Counted from the first letter of the stretch, positions 1-11,930 are shown. The stretch is DNA of 64,000 nt from Hemerocallis citrina (GCA_017893485.1 JACEHZ010000374.1:402001-466000); one strand, 5' to 3'. Notes: generated by a model from the letters alone, not told the origin. A program made the numbers and translations.

Positions 1-460
1 GGCTAGCTGCTGTAATTTTGTAAGGGTCATAACTCTTGCTCCGCTTACGGAATCTAACCAAATAGGACATTTTGGAAAGTTGAGAGACTCTACTACAAAT
101 CTCTAGTTGAAGACTTTTTAAGATTCAATCAATAAGAGGTGCAAAAACTTTGAACAATCAAAACAGCGAGCTTTCAGCCAAAAGGCTAGCTGCTGTAATT
201 TTGTAAGGGTCATAACTCTTGCACTGCTTATCGGAATCTAACCAAATAGGACATTTTGGAAGGGTGAGAGACTCGACTACAACTCTATAGTTGAACAATT
301 TTTTAGATTTAATCAATAAGAGATGCAAAAACTTCTGACAATCCAAATAGCGAGCTTTAGCCAAAAAGGCCAGCTGCTGTAATTTTGTAAGGGTCATAAC
401 TCTTGCTTCGCTTATCAGAATCTAACCAAGTAGGGCATTTTGGAAAGGTGGGAACATATA
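1..460. repeat. 184 bp tandem repeat, about 2.5 copies
   Basis: Copies start at 1, 184 and 368, each with the motif agctgctgtaattttgtaag followed by an aactcttgc block. The third copy follows the others for about 90 bp and then diverges. The array probably starts outside the window. Open frames here (for example 158-397 minus) come from the repeat and are not genes. Confidence 0.75.
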
Positions 461-1135
461 ATAAAACTCGAAAACTTTTTCAGATTCCTCATGGAACTCA
501 AAATCTAGTCCCTTGAATATAAGTCGAATCAACCAAAATAGCGATTTCTTTTTTATGCTCGCTGTTTTGGGAAAACGATTTGTTTCACCCATGAAGTTAA
601 CCCAAAATGTTCTATAAAAATTAGAACATGATAATAACACATACAAGAACCTCTCTAATTAATTTGGGCACAAGATTTCAACTTTAGCATAACAAATTAA
701 TTCTAACCCTAAAACTACAAAGATTGAATCTTTATGCTTTATTTTTGTGCTCTACCACTTCAATCTTGTATGTATTTTATTCTAGTCCATAAACACTTAT
801 ATGCACATGAATTGAATCCAAGTTTTTCACATAAAAAGTAAATAATAATAATAATAACAATACAAAGGTTGAGAACCCCCACCCAAACTAGTGTAGGAAG
901 GACTTGCTTTCTTGCTCTTCTTCTCCTTGTTCTTGCTCCTTGTTCTTGCTCCCCTTCAAAGAGAACTCATGAAGGAACCCATGAAGAAAACCACTCTTTT
1001 TCTTTTGATTTGATCTCTCTTTCTTTTCTTTCTTCTCAATTTTTTCTAATTTAAAACTAGTAAGAGAGAGAATGAGAAGAGATGGAGGAATACAAAAGTG
1101 ATAAGGGCTTTGCCCTTGGTATTTGGCCAGCCATG

Positions 1136-1142
1136 TTTTATA
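1136..1142 (-). promoter_or_regulatory. TATA box of the LTR
   Basis: TATAAAA on the minus strand, in a context (cctataaaacatgg) like a plant core promoter. It sits between the repeated upstream part of the LTR and a purine-rich leader. Position and orientation agree with the LTR start at 1874. Confidence 0.5.
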
Positions 1143-1369
1143 GGAGAGGGAGAGAGAGCATGTGGTTAGAGAGATAGCCACTTGTCTCTCTATCTTGTGG
1201 CTCAAAATAATTGGAATCAATTTGCAAATTTAAATTGCAATCAAACCCTAATCCATTTAGTTTGCAAATTTAAATTGCAATCAACACCCAATCTACTACC
1301 TACCCTCCGTTTTGATCATGTTCGATAAAAATAAGAGACATTTTTCCAAAATCACATACTACATGATTT

Positions 1370-1874
1370 CGTACAAATGTACGAAATCGATACGGTACAT
1401 GTATGTACCTATATCTGTCTATACAGATAATTTTTATTAGTTAAAACGAATAATCTCTACAAAAAATATTTTAATTTGTAAATAATAATAAAAATAATTT
1501 TATTACCGGCTCGGAAGATTTCAGTACCAATTTGATACAATACAGATGTATACAGACTGGTATATACATATAGATAATGTTTAATAACAAAACCGGGTAA
1601 TATCTACCAAAAATATTTCAATTCTGAAAATAAAAAATAAAATAATAATAAAATAATAATTTTTAATATCATCCCGGATATTTCAGACATTTTCTCAAAA
1701 ACGTATTTTACAGGATTTTGTACAAGTGCACAAAACCGATACAATGCATATATGTACTTACTTTTATATATATACTGATAACTTTTTATTAATAAAACCA
1801 AGAAACTTCCATAAAAATATTTTAACTTTAAAAATAATAATAATACAAATATAATATCCGACCGGGATATTACA
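1370..1874 (-). repeat. Three diverged ~170-180 bp tandem units in the LTR upstream region
   Basis: Three blocks share the order: (c)aaaaccgatac-like motif, atgtatac-like motif, ATA-rich stretch, aataataata stretch, and a ccggctcgg/atcccggat/gaccgggat motif. The last motif ends near 1505, 1675 and 1868. The units are strongly diverged, so this is a visual call. They lie upstream of the TATA box, where repeated units could act as promoter elements (inference). Confidence 0.5.
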
Positions 1875-2846
1875 CTTCAACTCAGCAAAAGCCTCACTGC
1901 AAGCCTCAGACCAACCGAACTTCTGATCCTTCCCTGTCAGCTTAGTCAATGGTCCTGCTATCTTCGAAAAATCTTGGACGAATTTCTATAATAGCCAATT
2001 AGACCAAGGAAACTCCTCACCTCTGAAACTGACTTGGGAACTGGCCAATTCTTCACAGTTGCAACCTTGGACGGATCCACATAAATACCATTGCCAAAGA
2101 TAATGTGCCCCAAGAAGGTAACCCTGTTGAGCCAAAACTCACATTTGCTGAGTTTCCCATAGAGCTGATTGTCTCTCAAGGTCTGCAGAACCAACCTAAG
2201 ATGCTTAGCATGATCCTCCCAGTTTCGAGAGTACACCAGAATGTCATCAATGAAGACCACCATAAATCTATCTCGGAACTGAGAAAAGACCCTGTTCATA
2301 AGACTTATGAATACAAATGGCGCATTCATGACCCCGAACGACATCATAAGGTACTCATAGTGTCCATATCTAGTCCTGAATGCAGTCTTCTGTACATCAG
2401 TCGCCTTCACCTTAACCTGATGATACCCAGAACGAAGATCCAACTTCGAGAAAACAACTGCTCTGCTCAACTGATCAAATAAGTCATCGATCCTTGGCAG
2501 CGGATACTGGTTCTTCACAGTAACACTGAAGTTCCCGATAATCAACGCACAGTCGATGACTACCATCCTTTTTGTTGATAAAAAGGACTGGAGCACCCCA
2601 CGGCGAAATACTGGGTCTGATGAACCCCAAACCAAGCAACTCCTGAATCTGCACCTTAAGCTCTGCTAACTCAACCGGTTCCATCCTGTAGGGACTCTTC
2701 GATATCGGCGCCGTACCAGGCTGAACTTCAATACCGAATTCCACATGCCTATCAGGGGTTAAGCCAGGCAACTCCTCTGGAAAAACATCTATGAATTCCT
2801 GTACTAATAGAGGCGCAGCCTCACAGCCTGAGTTCAATTCCATCAC
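1875..2846 (-). pseudogene. Reverse transcriptase and start of RNase H, Gypsy copy 1
   Basis: RNA-dependent DNA polymerase of the retroelement polyprotein. The N-terminal part (2846-2484) has the pre-RT stretch EELPGL, then SPWGAPVLF and LCVDYREL. After a frameshift near 2500-2640 the palm follows (2635-1958): [36 protein letters not shown], the catalytic FIDDILVYS, and FLGHII. The RNase H linker (FGWSEACSEAF) runs to 1875, where the incoming LTR cuts it. The DD pair of the active site is intact, but the frameshift and truncation make it non-functional. Open frames on the plus strand across 2105-2482 are shadows. Confidence 0.85.
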
Positions 2847-2876
2847 ACAAACCTCCTGATCAACTGTAGTCTTAGC

Positions 2877-3404
2877 TCAACCAAGGGGTGTCTCCCCGGT
2901 ATGGAACTCAAACTCTGTGCGGCCTGGGACTCGAAATACAACTTTCTTGGTACGGAAATCAATAATGGCGTGGGACTCACCCAACCAATCCATACCGAGA
3001 ATAACGTTGAATCCTGAATTTCCAACTACAATCAGGTCGGCCTTGTAACCTGCACCGCCAATAACCACGGAACTATGCTTGCACTCCTGGGAACAAATGA
3101 CAATACCGACACCTGTCACAATGTTCCAAGCCTCCGACATGATGCTGCAATCCAACTGATGCCAAGCCACAAACCGAGAAGAGACGAAAGAATGGGTTTT
3201 CCTAGAATCAAAGATAACATGAGCAGGGAAAGAGCAAACAAGGACAAAAACTAACATAGAATCAAAAGAAGGAGGAAAAGAATTGATGATCAAGGCAGAG
3301 GAAAACACAATGCAGAATATAATATGAAAGAATAATGCAAGGCAAATGAAAGAAACAAAGGAAAACAACAAAAACAACAAAATACAAAAATATACCTGCA
3401 ACAA
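2877..3404 (-). pseudogene. Retropepsin-like protease, Gypsy copy 1
   Basis: Aspartic protease that would process the polyprotein. The motif VIFDSRKTHSFVS corresponds to the usual FDSGATHSF; the catalytic Asp is kept but the Gly of the D-S/T-G triad is changed to Arg, which would be expected to destroy activity. The second conserved segment VILGMDWLGESHAIIDF is well preserved and precedes RT in the normal order. The N-terminal part of this frame is low-complexity and hydrophobic and joins a damaged gag-pro boundary. Confidence 0.75.
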
Positions 3405-3492
3405 CTCCTTCAGCTGACTCAGCCTCAGCAGCTGTCAGGTTGAACGCCTGACCTCTCCTGGGAACAACGGTCATATGACCGACAATTTGGCG

Positions 3493-4592
3493 CTACGGAA
3501 GAGGTGGCCTGAATGGACCACGAGTTGGGGCTACCGGCTGAGCTGGACCCCCAGCTGGAGGAGCCATCCGCTGCTGTGGGCAGTCCCGCACTGAATGGTC
3601 AGTAGCACCACACCTAAAGCATTGGCGGTTGGCGTTCCTACATTCCCTGCGATCATGCTCAGTCAATTGGTAAAAGTCGCAGAAATTAGCTCCCAAGGAA
3701 ACATTAGAAGAGTAGGTAGTCGCCCTGACAGGATGGATTGGGATGGGCCTCCGAATTGGCCCACTAGAAGGCCTAGCAACCACAGAGTGCGGCACAGTCC
3801 ACTAGGGAGGAGTCAACCTGCCACGAGCCTGCTCTTGAGCTGGAGCTGCCTCAAGAGCCTCAGCACAAGTACGCAAGCGAAGGGAGACGAGTTGTACCCG
3901 AATATCTCACTCAATTCCGAGCATGAATCTACGAGCTCTGTCCTCTTCGTTCGCCACAAGAACGACTACAAAGTGGCTAAGTCTGGTAAATTCTGCAGCA
4001 TACTCATCCACAGACCTGGAGCCCTGTTTCTAGATAGCCACATGTTACAACATTGCACGAACAACATGTAACAAAATTCCAAAATAGAATAACGACCAAC
4101 CTGTTTGAGGGTCAGGAACTTTTGCTCCATTTCGATTTGAGTGCTGCTAGGGAAGAACTTCTCCAAGAAGCTCCTAGTGAACATGGCTCAAGCAATATGC
4201 CGCACGGGCCTTTCGGACTCAGACCTCCACCAAATGTGGGCCAGATAATAAAGCTGGATGGTGACCACATCCACTCTATCAGCATCGGCAACTCCTGCTG
4301 CCAAAAGCAACTGCTTAGTCCGGATCAACCACTGTTCGGCCTCAAAAGGCGTCTTAGTGCCTAAAAATCTATCAGGATGTAGCCTCATGAAATCTGTGAC
4401 CGTACCCGGACGAGGAGGGAGAGCTGCTTGCATAGACACGGCGGGAGACGAAAACCGGGCACCTTCCAAAGCAGCCATCACAAGGTAACTGTAGTTTTGC
4501 TGCATATTGATCAATCGTTCCAATACAATGGTAATGGCCTCAAGCCCGGGCTGATCATCCTGAGGGCGGAAAGTAGAACCTCTGCGAGCCAT
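3493..4592 (-). pseudogene. Gag, Gypsy copy 1
   Basis: Capsid/nucleocapsid protein. The start is the ATG at 4592-4590 (MARRGSTFRP), the first ATG after the PBS. The capsid core is spread over two frames (LHPDRFLGTKTPFEAEQWL at 4400-4300; FLEKFFPSSTQ at 4170-4120), with a frameshift near 4190 and more damage at 3800-3960. The C-terminus carries a zinc knuckle of form C-X2-C-X4-H-X4-C (CFRCGATDHSVRDC, around 3630-3590), the RNA-binding signature of nucleocapsid. Gag leads directly into the protease. Confidence 0.8.
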
Positions 4593-4742
4593 GGTCTGCA
4601 CAAAATCAAAAACAATCAGCATCCAGATCAAAATTGATTATAATTTATTCATGTTTGCATGGTCTGTGTACTGTTGAGCCGATCCCAGATCGAGCCAAGA
4701 TTGTTTAATATATTAGTCAAACCAATACATTAGCCAAATCTG

Positions 4743-4755
4743 GGCTCTGATAGCA
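4743..4755 (-). other. Primer binding site, iMet-tRNA type (one mismatch)
   Basis: The minus strand reads TGCTATCAGAGCC; the standard plant PBS complementary to initiator tRNA-Met is TGGTATCAGAGCC. It lies 12 bp inside the LTR edge at 4768, just ahead of gag. Confidence 0.8.
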
Positions 4756-5339
4756 CTAAAAAAACCTTGTAACATCCTGCTTTCCAAAAAGGAAATACGG
4801 AATACGGATACGTGACTAAGTCCAGCGAATGGCTTTCACCATTCATAAGCTGTCAGAATCTTTACAACATTTCACAGGAATAACAGAGAAATAAGCAAGG
4901 AGAAATCAACTATGCATGCATAAATGAATCAATATATCAACATAATTTACTTGAAACAAAACTTAATAAATCTCAAATAACCAGATCTGAACGAGTCACT
5001 AATTCCGGGTCATACTGCCCGATACAAAATAATCCAAGTAACAGATACATTTATTCGAAATAATCAATAGGAAATAATAATAGTAGTAGCAAGAACTCCA
5101 GGATTAGAATCTCAGATCACCTACTCCATCGGACAGCTGATCACCACAATCTGCAATTTAGCAAATTGTAGAAAGAGAAAAAGAAAATAAAACGCCCGTT
5201 AATGCAAGTTACGGGCATGTAGTGTAGGCACATGTACAGAAAAAGATAAACAAATATAGAGTAACAACGAAAACAAACATAACATGGAGTAGATATGAAA
5301 GAGCAAAACAGAATATCTAACATGAATCAGAAAAACAGA

Positions 5340-5770
5340 ATCAAGTAACATGGTGTACTAACAGATACAGGTAATATGTAACAGATGTCAAGTATCATGC
5401 AGCAGGTGAACAGATAACAGATGTCAGGTGTCATGCAAACAGATAAGCAGATAACAGATGTCAGGTACCATGTAATAGGTATCATGTTATGTCAAATCTT
5501 GTATTTATTTCTATCTAGTAGCACTTCATGTGTCCCATCCATTTACCACATGGTTGCTACATCAAACGAGTTTGCGTTTAGATTTTGTAGTGGACTGTAT
5601 AAGTTCGTGTGCTCAGCTACCAGATAAACAGATAACAGATAACAGATACAGACAGATAGAACCTACGAGTTCTCTTCTGAGTACACCTTCCTATAGGGAA
5701 GTGTGCATTCAGGTAATCAGATAACAGAATCGTGTACCATTTATTCATGAACACGTAACAGATAACAGAT
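5340..5770. repeat. Low-complexity tandem repeats, cagataacagat type
   Basis: Many short direct repeats built on cagataacagat and cagatgtcaggt/cagatgtcatgc. The equivalent position in the related LTR (11540-11930) has different short repeats built on caagtatcatgt, so this LTR site expands repeats independently in different copies. Confidence 0.7.
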
Positions 5771-7808
5771 AATCAGGTGGGAAACACGGGGCCCCTTCCA
5801 CTACACATTCTATATTATCTACTACTAGATCTCTCCCTTAACCCCGGCTTGATTATTTTGTTAATATTATAAAACAGGCATGTATGTGTCACAAAACAGG
5901 ACAATAATAACATGGCATAAACAAGTAACATGTTCATATTGAAAGATAAACATGTACAGATGAAAGACAACTCGTAAAAGGGTAGGACAATGAAAATTCT
6001 AGTTTAGAATAGCAAGACAGTATTGCACTAAATCTGGGATTCCCGTTGCTACAAATATGCAAACTTGGATCTGTCAGAAAATCTGAAAAATAGACTCTCG
6101 GCTGAATCCAGATAATATATATAATTCATACAGTATTTCACAAAACAGGACTCAAAACAGAATTATATCGAGAAAACATGTTCAGCCATAAAATAGAAGT
6201 TTGTATTCATAAATAGGAAAATGGCATAAAAACTTACTGATTAAATCCACAAAAAATCTGGGGTATTCCCTACTATGTTTAATATCAGAAATAAATTTTC
6301 ATAATTTTCCAACATAGATAGTATACTCAAATAAAATCAGAAAACGGCTAAATACAACAAATTTGTAAATCAGAAATCATAAACATAGTAGTACTAAAAC
6401 AGCAATAGATTACAAAATATAAATAGAAATCTAGATTCATCAAAAGGGTGATAAAATAGATACAGCAGGCTACAATTCATATTCACAAAGTTTTTATAAA
6501 AAGTAAATAGATATAGGTTGAAATTAAGGTTCTTTACTGAACAGTATGAAAATTCTGCAAGTATAGTAGTTGTTTGTAAGTATAGAATTGTTTATAAAAG
6601 TAATCAATTAAATTCAAAAAAATTATGGGTTAATCCCAATCAAGTCTAGTTTTACTCAGCAAAATATTGGATCAAAATATTATCTCTTTAACGTCAGTAT
6701 AAAAAATAAATAACCATACAGAATTTAAATAGAATTTGGAATTTTCTACACATCTGTAGTAAAAAAACAATAATTTGCAACTCACAAATCGAAACTGAGA
6801 TCTGTTAAAAATTCTGGAAAGTAGAAAGAATTCTCTACAATTCATATTCACAAATAATTTCATATACTGACCTTAATAGGGTCTGAAATACTGAACAAAA
6901 ACGGGATAACAGCATGAATTTTTTTTCCTTCATGCATAAAATCAACTAGATCATATAAAATACATCCAAATCATAACAAAACGTAAAATAGGGTATACTA
7001 GATGTCCAAGAACATGGTATAGGGTATTTAACAGATCTACAACAAGATATACTACCAGTAACACGTCAAGCATGCAAGATTCACACAACAACTAATGGAT
7101 CACAACCAATATACATATATGCAATAGGGATTAATTATATCTAAGTCTAAATTTATGTCGTGTGTGTAATGAGACAACTACGGGCAAATCAACACATATG
7201 GACAAGATCTAACAGGGATTTCATGAGAATAAATCTTAAAGCAACCACACTACAGGCGGTATTTAGTACTTGTATATACGAACAGAATTTATATAAGTTA
7301 CTTGTGTGAAAATCGACGACGAAAATGAAGCAAAAAGCGAGAATAACGGGAACGGATTCCTGGGCACGAACTCAACGAATGACGACTCACGAACCGCGAA
7401 CCAGTCAATCGTTACGTCACACGCTAAACACATGTGCAATCTCATGCACGCACAAACAAGGAGAAAGTGAGAGGGAACGGCGGACGATGGCGGACGATGC
7501 GGTGGCAGCGCTCACTGCTACCGACTGTTGCTGACGATGGAGACTAAAACACAGCACGCGGGGGGGCTGTACCGTGGATGTTGCCGCTGCAGTCTGCGAT
7601 CGGGAGGGAGGCAGTGCAGTGGGGGGTCGTGATAGGGAGAGGATGAGAGGGCTCCGATGGGGGGTCTGGTTGTGACGCTGAGAGGTCGTGACACAGGAGA
7701 AAAGGAGGAGAGGGTTTGGAGGATGATCGGGATTTGCAGGGGCTGGAGAGGATTGGTGAAGTAGGGTTAGATGTTAATAGGCGGCTAGGTTATAGGGATA
7801 AACAGGGG

Positions 7809-7897
<89 letters not shown>

Positions 7898-7962
7898 AAT
7901 TATATATATATATATATATATAATATATATATATATAATAATAAATTTATATATATATATAA

Positions 7963-7994
<32 letters not shown>

Positions 7995-8004
7995 ATAATA
8001 AATT

Positions 8005-8040
<36 letters not shown>

Positions 8041-8045
8041 AATTA
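7809..8045. repeat. (TA)n microsatellite
   Basis: Long TA run with interspersed ataaat interruptions. With the run at 8558-8617 it flanks the segment missing from the related LTR. Its size may be unreliable in an assembly. Confidence 0.95.
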
Positions 8046-8556
8046 CAAAGAAAGCTATCAGGTGGCTCACAATCAATCTCCACCAAAATCAACGGCCCAT
8101 ATCAAACCTCACAAAACACATTTTCCCTCCAAAATTTCAAATTCCAAAACCAAATTTTTCCCCCTAAAAAAAACTCATTATTTTATTACTATCTCTCTCT
8201 TCTCTCTTTACTTTTTTCATATTTCGCTCTCTCTCTCTATATATCTCTCTCCCATTCTTTTTTTATTTACTTACAAATTTTGATTTTAAGATTTCGGTTT
8301 TGTAAAATTTCAGAATTTTTAATAGCAAATATCTCAACAATTAAATTTTATTATTTTCCACACTTAAAGTTCTAAGAAGTTAGATTTTATACCCCTATTT
8401 ATAATTATTTTTCAACATAGACTTTTATTTATAACTAATTATCGTCATACTATTCAAACTTGAGCCACATAATTATTGTTTTACTGTTTACATGACTTTT
8501 CGTATTTTGTATCGTTCCGAAGACGTGCCGTAGGCACGTGCCCACGGGCAAATCTA

Positions 8557-8557
<1 letters not shown>
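8045..8557 (+). mobile_element. Probable non-autonomous Helitron inserted in (TA)n
   Basis: The segment sits between two (TA)n tracts and is absent from the homologous LTR at 10987-14634, which has a single (TA)n there. Its right end shows Helitron hallmarks: a perfect 6 bp stem (CGTGCC-gta-GGCACG, 8524-8538), a second small stem (gcccacgggc, 8540-8549), and CTAG (8554-8557) followed by T. The left end should be TC after A; 8058 is a candidate but is unproven. The interior has no coding capacity and holds a CT-rich tract. Confidence 0.55.

Positions 8558-8617
<60 letters not shown>
8558..8617. repeat. (TA)n microsatellite, right part
   Basis: TA run immediately after the Helitron-like CTAG end, running into tatgtatgtatg. 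The open frame across it is simply repeated Ile-Tyr. Confidence 0.95.
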
Positions 8618-8630
<13 letters not shown>

Positions 8631-9067
8631 TAGGGTTAAAGGGAATAACGGGTTTAGGTGTATATGGGTAACGGGGTAGGAGTGTTATTAGGTTATTGGG
8701 TAATTAAATGGGATCCAATAGGGGTTTTAAATGGATTATTGGGTTTATAAAGCCATTGAGTTAATAACAAGAATCCAAAGTAAAACAAAAAGAATGGGAT
8801 GATCCAAAATAATGAGATAGGAGCAAAAATAAGATAGGGCATGAACAATTATAATGAGAATAAAAAATAATGGCTCGATCAATCAAAGACGAAACAATAG
8901 ACGGACAATTGAATCAAGAAGATCAAATAATAGACGACAATTCAAATAGATGAATATAAATTGAAAATGAAGATCCAATACACGGTCCAAAAAGAGATTC
9001 AAGATGAATAAATACCTAAAAAGAAAAATACATCCGAAAATATAGAAAATGAAAAACAAGGGTTACA

Positions 9068-9256
9068 CTCTCAGTCGAGCTCGGATTTTTGGTGGGTGAT
9101 GTTTCTGTTTTTGAAGAAGAAGAAGAAGGATAAAAGATTGCGGGTTTGGTTTGTGGATTCGAATCTGACCCGAACCCATTTCTTCTCTTCTTTTGAACCC
9201 GCAAGTATTTGTTTGGGGCATTTTTTGATATTTTTGGACTTGGATTTGCATATAAT

Positions 9257-9339
<83 letters not shown>

Positions 9340-9403
9340 CAAGCTTTTTACTTCATAAACTTCGATCTATGGATGAATTGAATCTTTTACATATATAGCT
9401 TTC
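9068..9403. other. Unassigned spacer with a (TG)n tract
   Basis: Between the LTR end at 9067 and the 60 bp array. It holds gaa-repeats (9114-9128), short TA and a (TG)n run at about 9271-9337. Probably part of the 3' region or LTR of the Tat-type element to its right, but I saw no LTR border. Open frames here are low-complexity. Confidence 0.5.
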
Positions 9404-10500
9404 CTAGAAGGTTGTTGCAGACTTGCTGTTTGATCCCATCAAGTTGTTGGAGTAGCTCCGAGACGGATTTGAATGTTTGAACATGAAGGTTTGGAGAGAT
9501 AACTCGTAGTGGAGTTGAGTTGAAACTTGTTGTTTAATCCTAGCAAGTTTATAGAGGTTACTCCTTGATCGAGTTGATGTAGAGCTTGTTATTTGATCCC
9601 AACAAGTTTGTAGAGAACGCTGTGACGGATTTGGATGTTTGAGCTTGCCGTTTGCGCCCGACAAGTTTAGAGAGACAACTCTTTGACTGAGTTGACATAG
9701 AGTTTGCTGGTTGTTCCCAGCAAGTTTGGAGAGAACTCTGGGATGGAGTTGGATGTTTGAGCTTGTTGTTTGCGCCCAACAAGTTTTTAGAGCGGCAACT
9801 CTTTGATTGAGTTGGACGTATGAGCTTGCCGTTTGTGCCCGGCAAGTTTGTAGAGGCAACTTTTGGACGAAATTGGACGTAGAGCTTGTTGTTTGCTCTT
9901 AGCAAGTTTAGAGAGACAACTCTTTGACTGAGTTGATACAGAGCTTACTGTTTGATCCCAGCAAGTTCAGAGACAACTCTGAGATTAAGTTGATGTAGAA
10001 ACTGCCATTTGACCCTGGTGAGTTTGGAGAGGCAACCCGTAGTGGGGTTGGTGTAGAAACTGCCGTTTGATCCCGACGAGTTTAGAGAGAGCTCTGAGAT
10101 AAGGTTGAGCTTGAATTTTTTGTTTGTTCCCAGCAAGTTTATAGAGGTTACCCCTTGGTCGAGTTGATTTAGAAACTGCCATTTGATCCTAGCGAGTTTG
10201 GAGAGGCAACTCATAGTGGAGCTGAGTTGGGTGTCGAACTTGTTGTTTGTTCCCAACAAGTTTATGGAGTGGCAACTCTGTGACGGGGTTGGATGTTTGA
10301 GCTTGCCGTTTGTCCCCAGCAAGTTTAGAGACTTTGGCTGAGTCGAACGTTGACCTTGCCGTTTTGGTCATTGAACTCGTTGTTTGTGCCCGGCAAGTTT
10401 TGTAGAGACAAACTCTTTGACTATGTTGAGTGGTAACTTGCTGTTTGTGCCCAGCAAGTTTTATGGAGATAAACTCGAAGACGGAGCTGGAAGTTGTTGT
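9404..10500. repeat. ~60 bp hairpin tandem array, subtype A
   Basis: About 17 monomers of 58-62 bp. Each carries an inverted repeat around a gtttg-n-ccc loop, for example aacttgtt...aacaagtt or cttgcc...ggcaag, then a spacer like tagagaggcaactctgtgacgg. Because the period is near a multiple of three, long minus-strand frames stay open (9404-10509); they are repeat artefacts. The position downstream of the Tat-type gag-pro region fits the hypervariable 3' untranslated arrays known in Tat/Ogre elements. Confidence 0.85.
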
Positions 10501-10599
10501 TTGAGCCAAGCAGGTTTTCTAGATTCAGTTTTAGGCCAACTTTGGATGTCAAGCCTATCACATGAAGATAAGGGGTCATTGGAAGGACTCGAGAAAGGA

Positions 10600-10986
10600 G
10601 CGTGGTGATGTACTCGTTGTTTGGAGTCTACGAGTCGTTGATGGAGCTCAAGCGAAATGCAGAGCATTTGAACTCGATGTTTGGGCCAACGAGTTATTGA
10701 CGAAGCCTGAGCGAAGAGCAAGTCGTTGAACTCGTTGCTTAGAGCCAACAATTTTTTAATGGAGCTCGTGCGAAAAGCAAGGCATTGAACTCATTGCTTA
10801 GAGCCAACAAGCTATTTGGTGGGGCTTGAGCGAAGATAGGGCGTTGAACTCGTCGCTTGGAGCCAACAAGCTGTTGATGGAGCCTGAGCGAAGATCAAGG
10901 CATTGAACTCTTTATTTAGAGTCAATGAGTTGCTGTTGGAACTTAAGCGGAGAGTGGGATGTTGAAATCATTGTTTGGAGCCAACG
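10600..10986. repeat. ~60 bp hairpin tandem array, subtype B, left part
   Basis: Monomers with gaactcgttgtttggagcc followed by aacgag and a ggagctcaagcg-type spacer. The same subtype continues at 14635 after the solo LTR, and in reverse complement at 59370-64000. The stem is aactcgtt/aacgagtt. Confidence 0.85.
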
Positions 10987-11539
10987 TGTCACGCCCCGCT
11001 TCCCATAAGAGAATACGGAATAGAGAGATGCAAAAAAATCCCAGCGAATGATTTTCATTCGCAATAAGCTGTTCAGAATCTTTACAACATTTCACAAGAA
11101 TAATCAGAATCGAAAGCAAAAGAATCAACCAAGCATGTATATATGAATCAAAATACCAACAAGAATACTTGAAACAAAATATATTAATCTCAAATAATCC
11201 AGATCTGAATAAGTCAAATATCCTGGGTCACATTGCCCAAATACAAAATAAATCCAAGTACAAGATACAATTGTTCAAAACAAGCAGCAAGAAATAATAA
11301 TAACAAAATCCAGTACTAATATCTCATATCACCAACACCATCTGGTTTCTGTTATCCAAAATCTACAATTTAACAATTACAGGGATAGGAAAAAGAAAAC
11401 AATTTCCCGTCAAAGCAAATTATGGGGCGCTTGTAGTGCAGGATACAAGTACATGGGAAAAGATAAACAAATAGCATGGAACAGGCATAATATCAAAATA
11501 TAACAACTAGCATGGCAAGATAAACAAGTACAAGTGGTA

Positions 11540-11930
11540 TGTAATAAGTATCAAGTGAAACAATTATCATGTAAACATGTAGCAAGTGTCATGTATCAAG
11601 TATCATGTATCATGTAGGCATGTATCAAGTTCAAGTGTCATGTATCAAGTCTTGTAGTTATTACTATCTAGGTAGCACTTCATGCATCTCGGTTTTTATT
11701 ACATGGTTGTTACATCAAACAGTTTCACTTTAGATTTCATAGTGGATCACAGAGGGCAGTGTACTCAGGGACAAGTATCAAGTAATCGAGCTCCAAGCTC
11801 CAAGTATCATGTATCATGTATCACGTGTCAAGTTGTGCAAGTGGCAAGTAATCACGTATCTTGCATGCAAGTATCAAGTAATCATGTGTCAAGTATCATG
11901 TATCAAGTAATCACGTAGGATCTGTGGATC
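11540..11930. repeat. Low-complexity tandem repeats, caagtatcatgt type
   Basis: Dense short repeats of caagtatcatgt, gtatcaagtaatcacgt and relatives inside the solo LTR. Same relative position as the cagataacagat repeats of the sister LTR. Confidence 0.7.

Larger units (their letters stand above)
1..1874 (-). mobile_element. LTR of a Gypsy-type element, cut by the left window edge
   Basis: Read on the minus strand the segment starts at 1874 with TGTAATATCCCGG, a start typical of plant chromovirus LTRs, and abuts broken pol coding sequence at 1875 (candidate TSD cttca, 1875-1879). A TATA box (TATAAAA, minus, 1142-1136) follows about 730 bp into the LTR, with a pyrimidine/purine-rich leader after it. 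No left end (CA plus TSD) and no primer binding site were seen down to base 1, so the LTR, or the element it belongs to, continues outside. It could be a solo LTR or the 5' end of a whole element. The insertion explains why the neighbouring pol gene stops in RNase H. Confidence 0.6.
1875..9067 (-). mobile_element. Ty3/Gypsy chromovirus-like element (copy 1), interrupted at its 3' side
   Basis: Order on the minus strand: 5' LTR (9067-4768), PBS (4755-4743), gag, protease, RT, start of RNase H, then break at 1875 by another LTR. The PBS is one base off the plant initiator-Met type and the gag and pol motifs are Gypsy-type. RNase H, integrase and the 3' LTR are expected left of the window. Stops and frameshifts throughout show it is an old, dead copy. 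The Tekay/Del assignment is likely from the LTR termini and PBS but is unproven because the chromodomain is not in view. Confidence 0.8.
4768..9067 (-). mobile_element. 5' LTR of Gypsy copy 1 (4.3 kb)
   Basis: Bounded by TGTAACATCC at 4768 and GGGTTACA at 9067 (plus-strand reading). The same start and end and much of the interior recur in the solo LTR at 10987-14634, which fixes both borders. It is longer than that relative mainly because of (TA)n expansion and a ~0.5 kb insertion near 8045-8557. The interior is non-coding and AT-rich. The 7445-7760 stretch is G-rich and lies where the LTR promoter or leader would be, but I could not place a TATA box with confidence. Confidence 0.85.

Noticed and set aside
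1875..1879. Firm TSD for the left-edge LTR
   Set aside because: cttca is only a candidate. The other LTR end is outside or unrecognised, so it cannot be confirmed.
2105..2482. Plus-strand frames over the RT and gag of Gypsy copy 1 (also 3595-4071)
   Set aside because: Shadows of minus-strand retroelement coding sequence with clear RT and zinc-knuckle motifs.
8476..8679. Open frame with many Ile-Tyr repeats (also 13784-14074)
   Set aside because: Produced by (TA)n microsatellites. No domain or start context supports a gene.
9404..10509. Long overlapping minus-strand open frames of 100-150 codons
   Set aside because: They run through the ~60 bp tandem array, whose period is near a multiple of three, so stops are avoided by repetition. 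The peptide is just the repeat in three frames.
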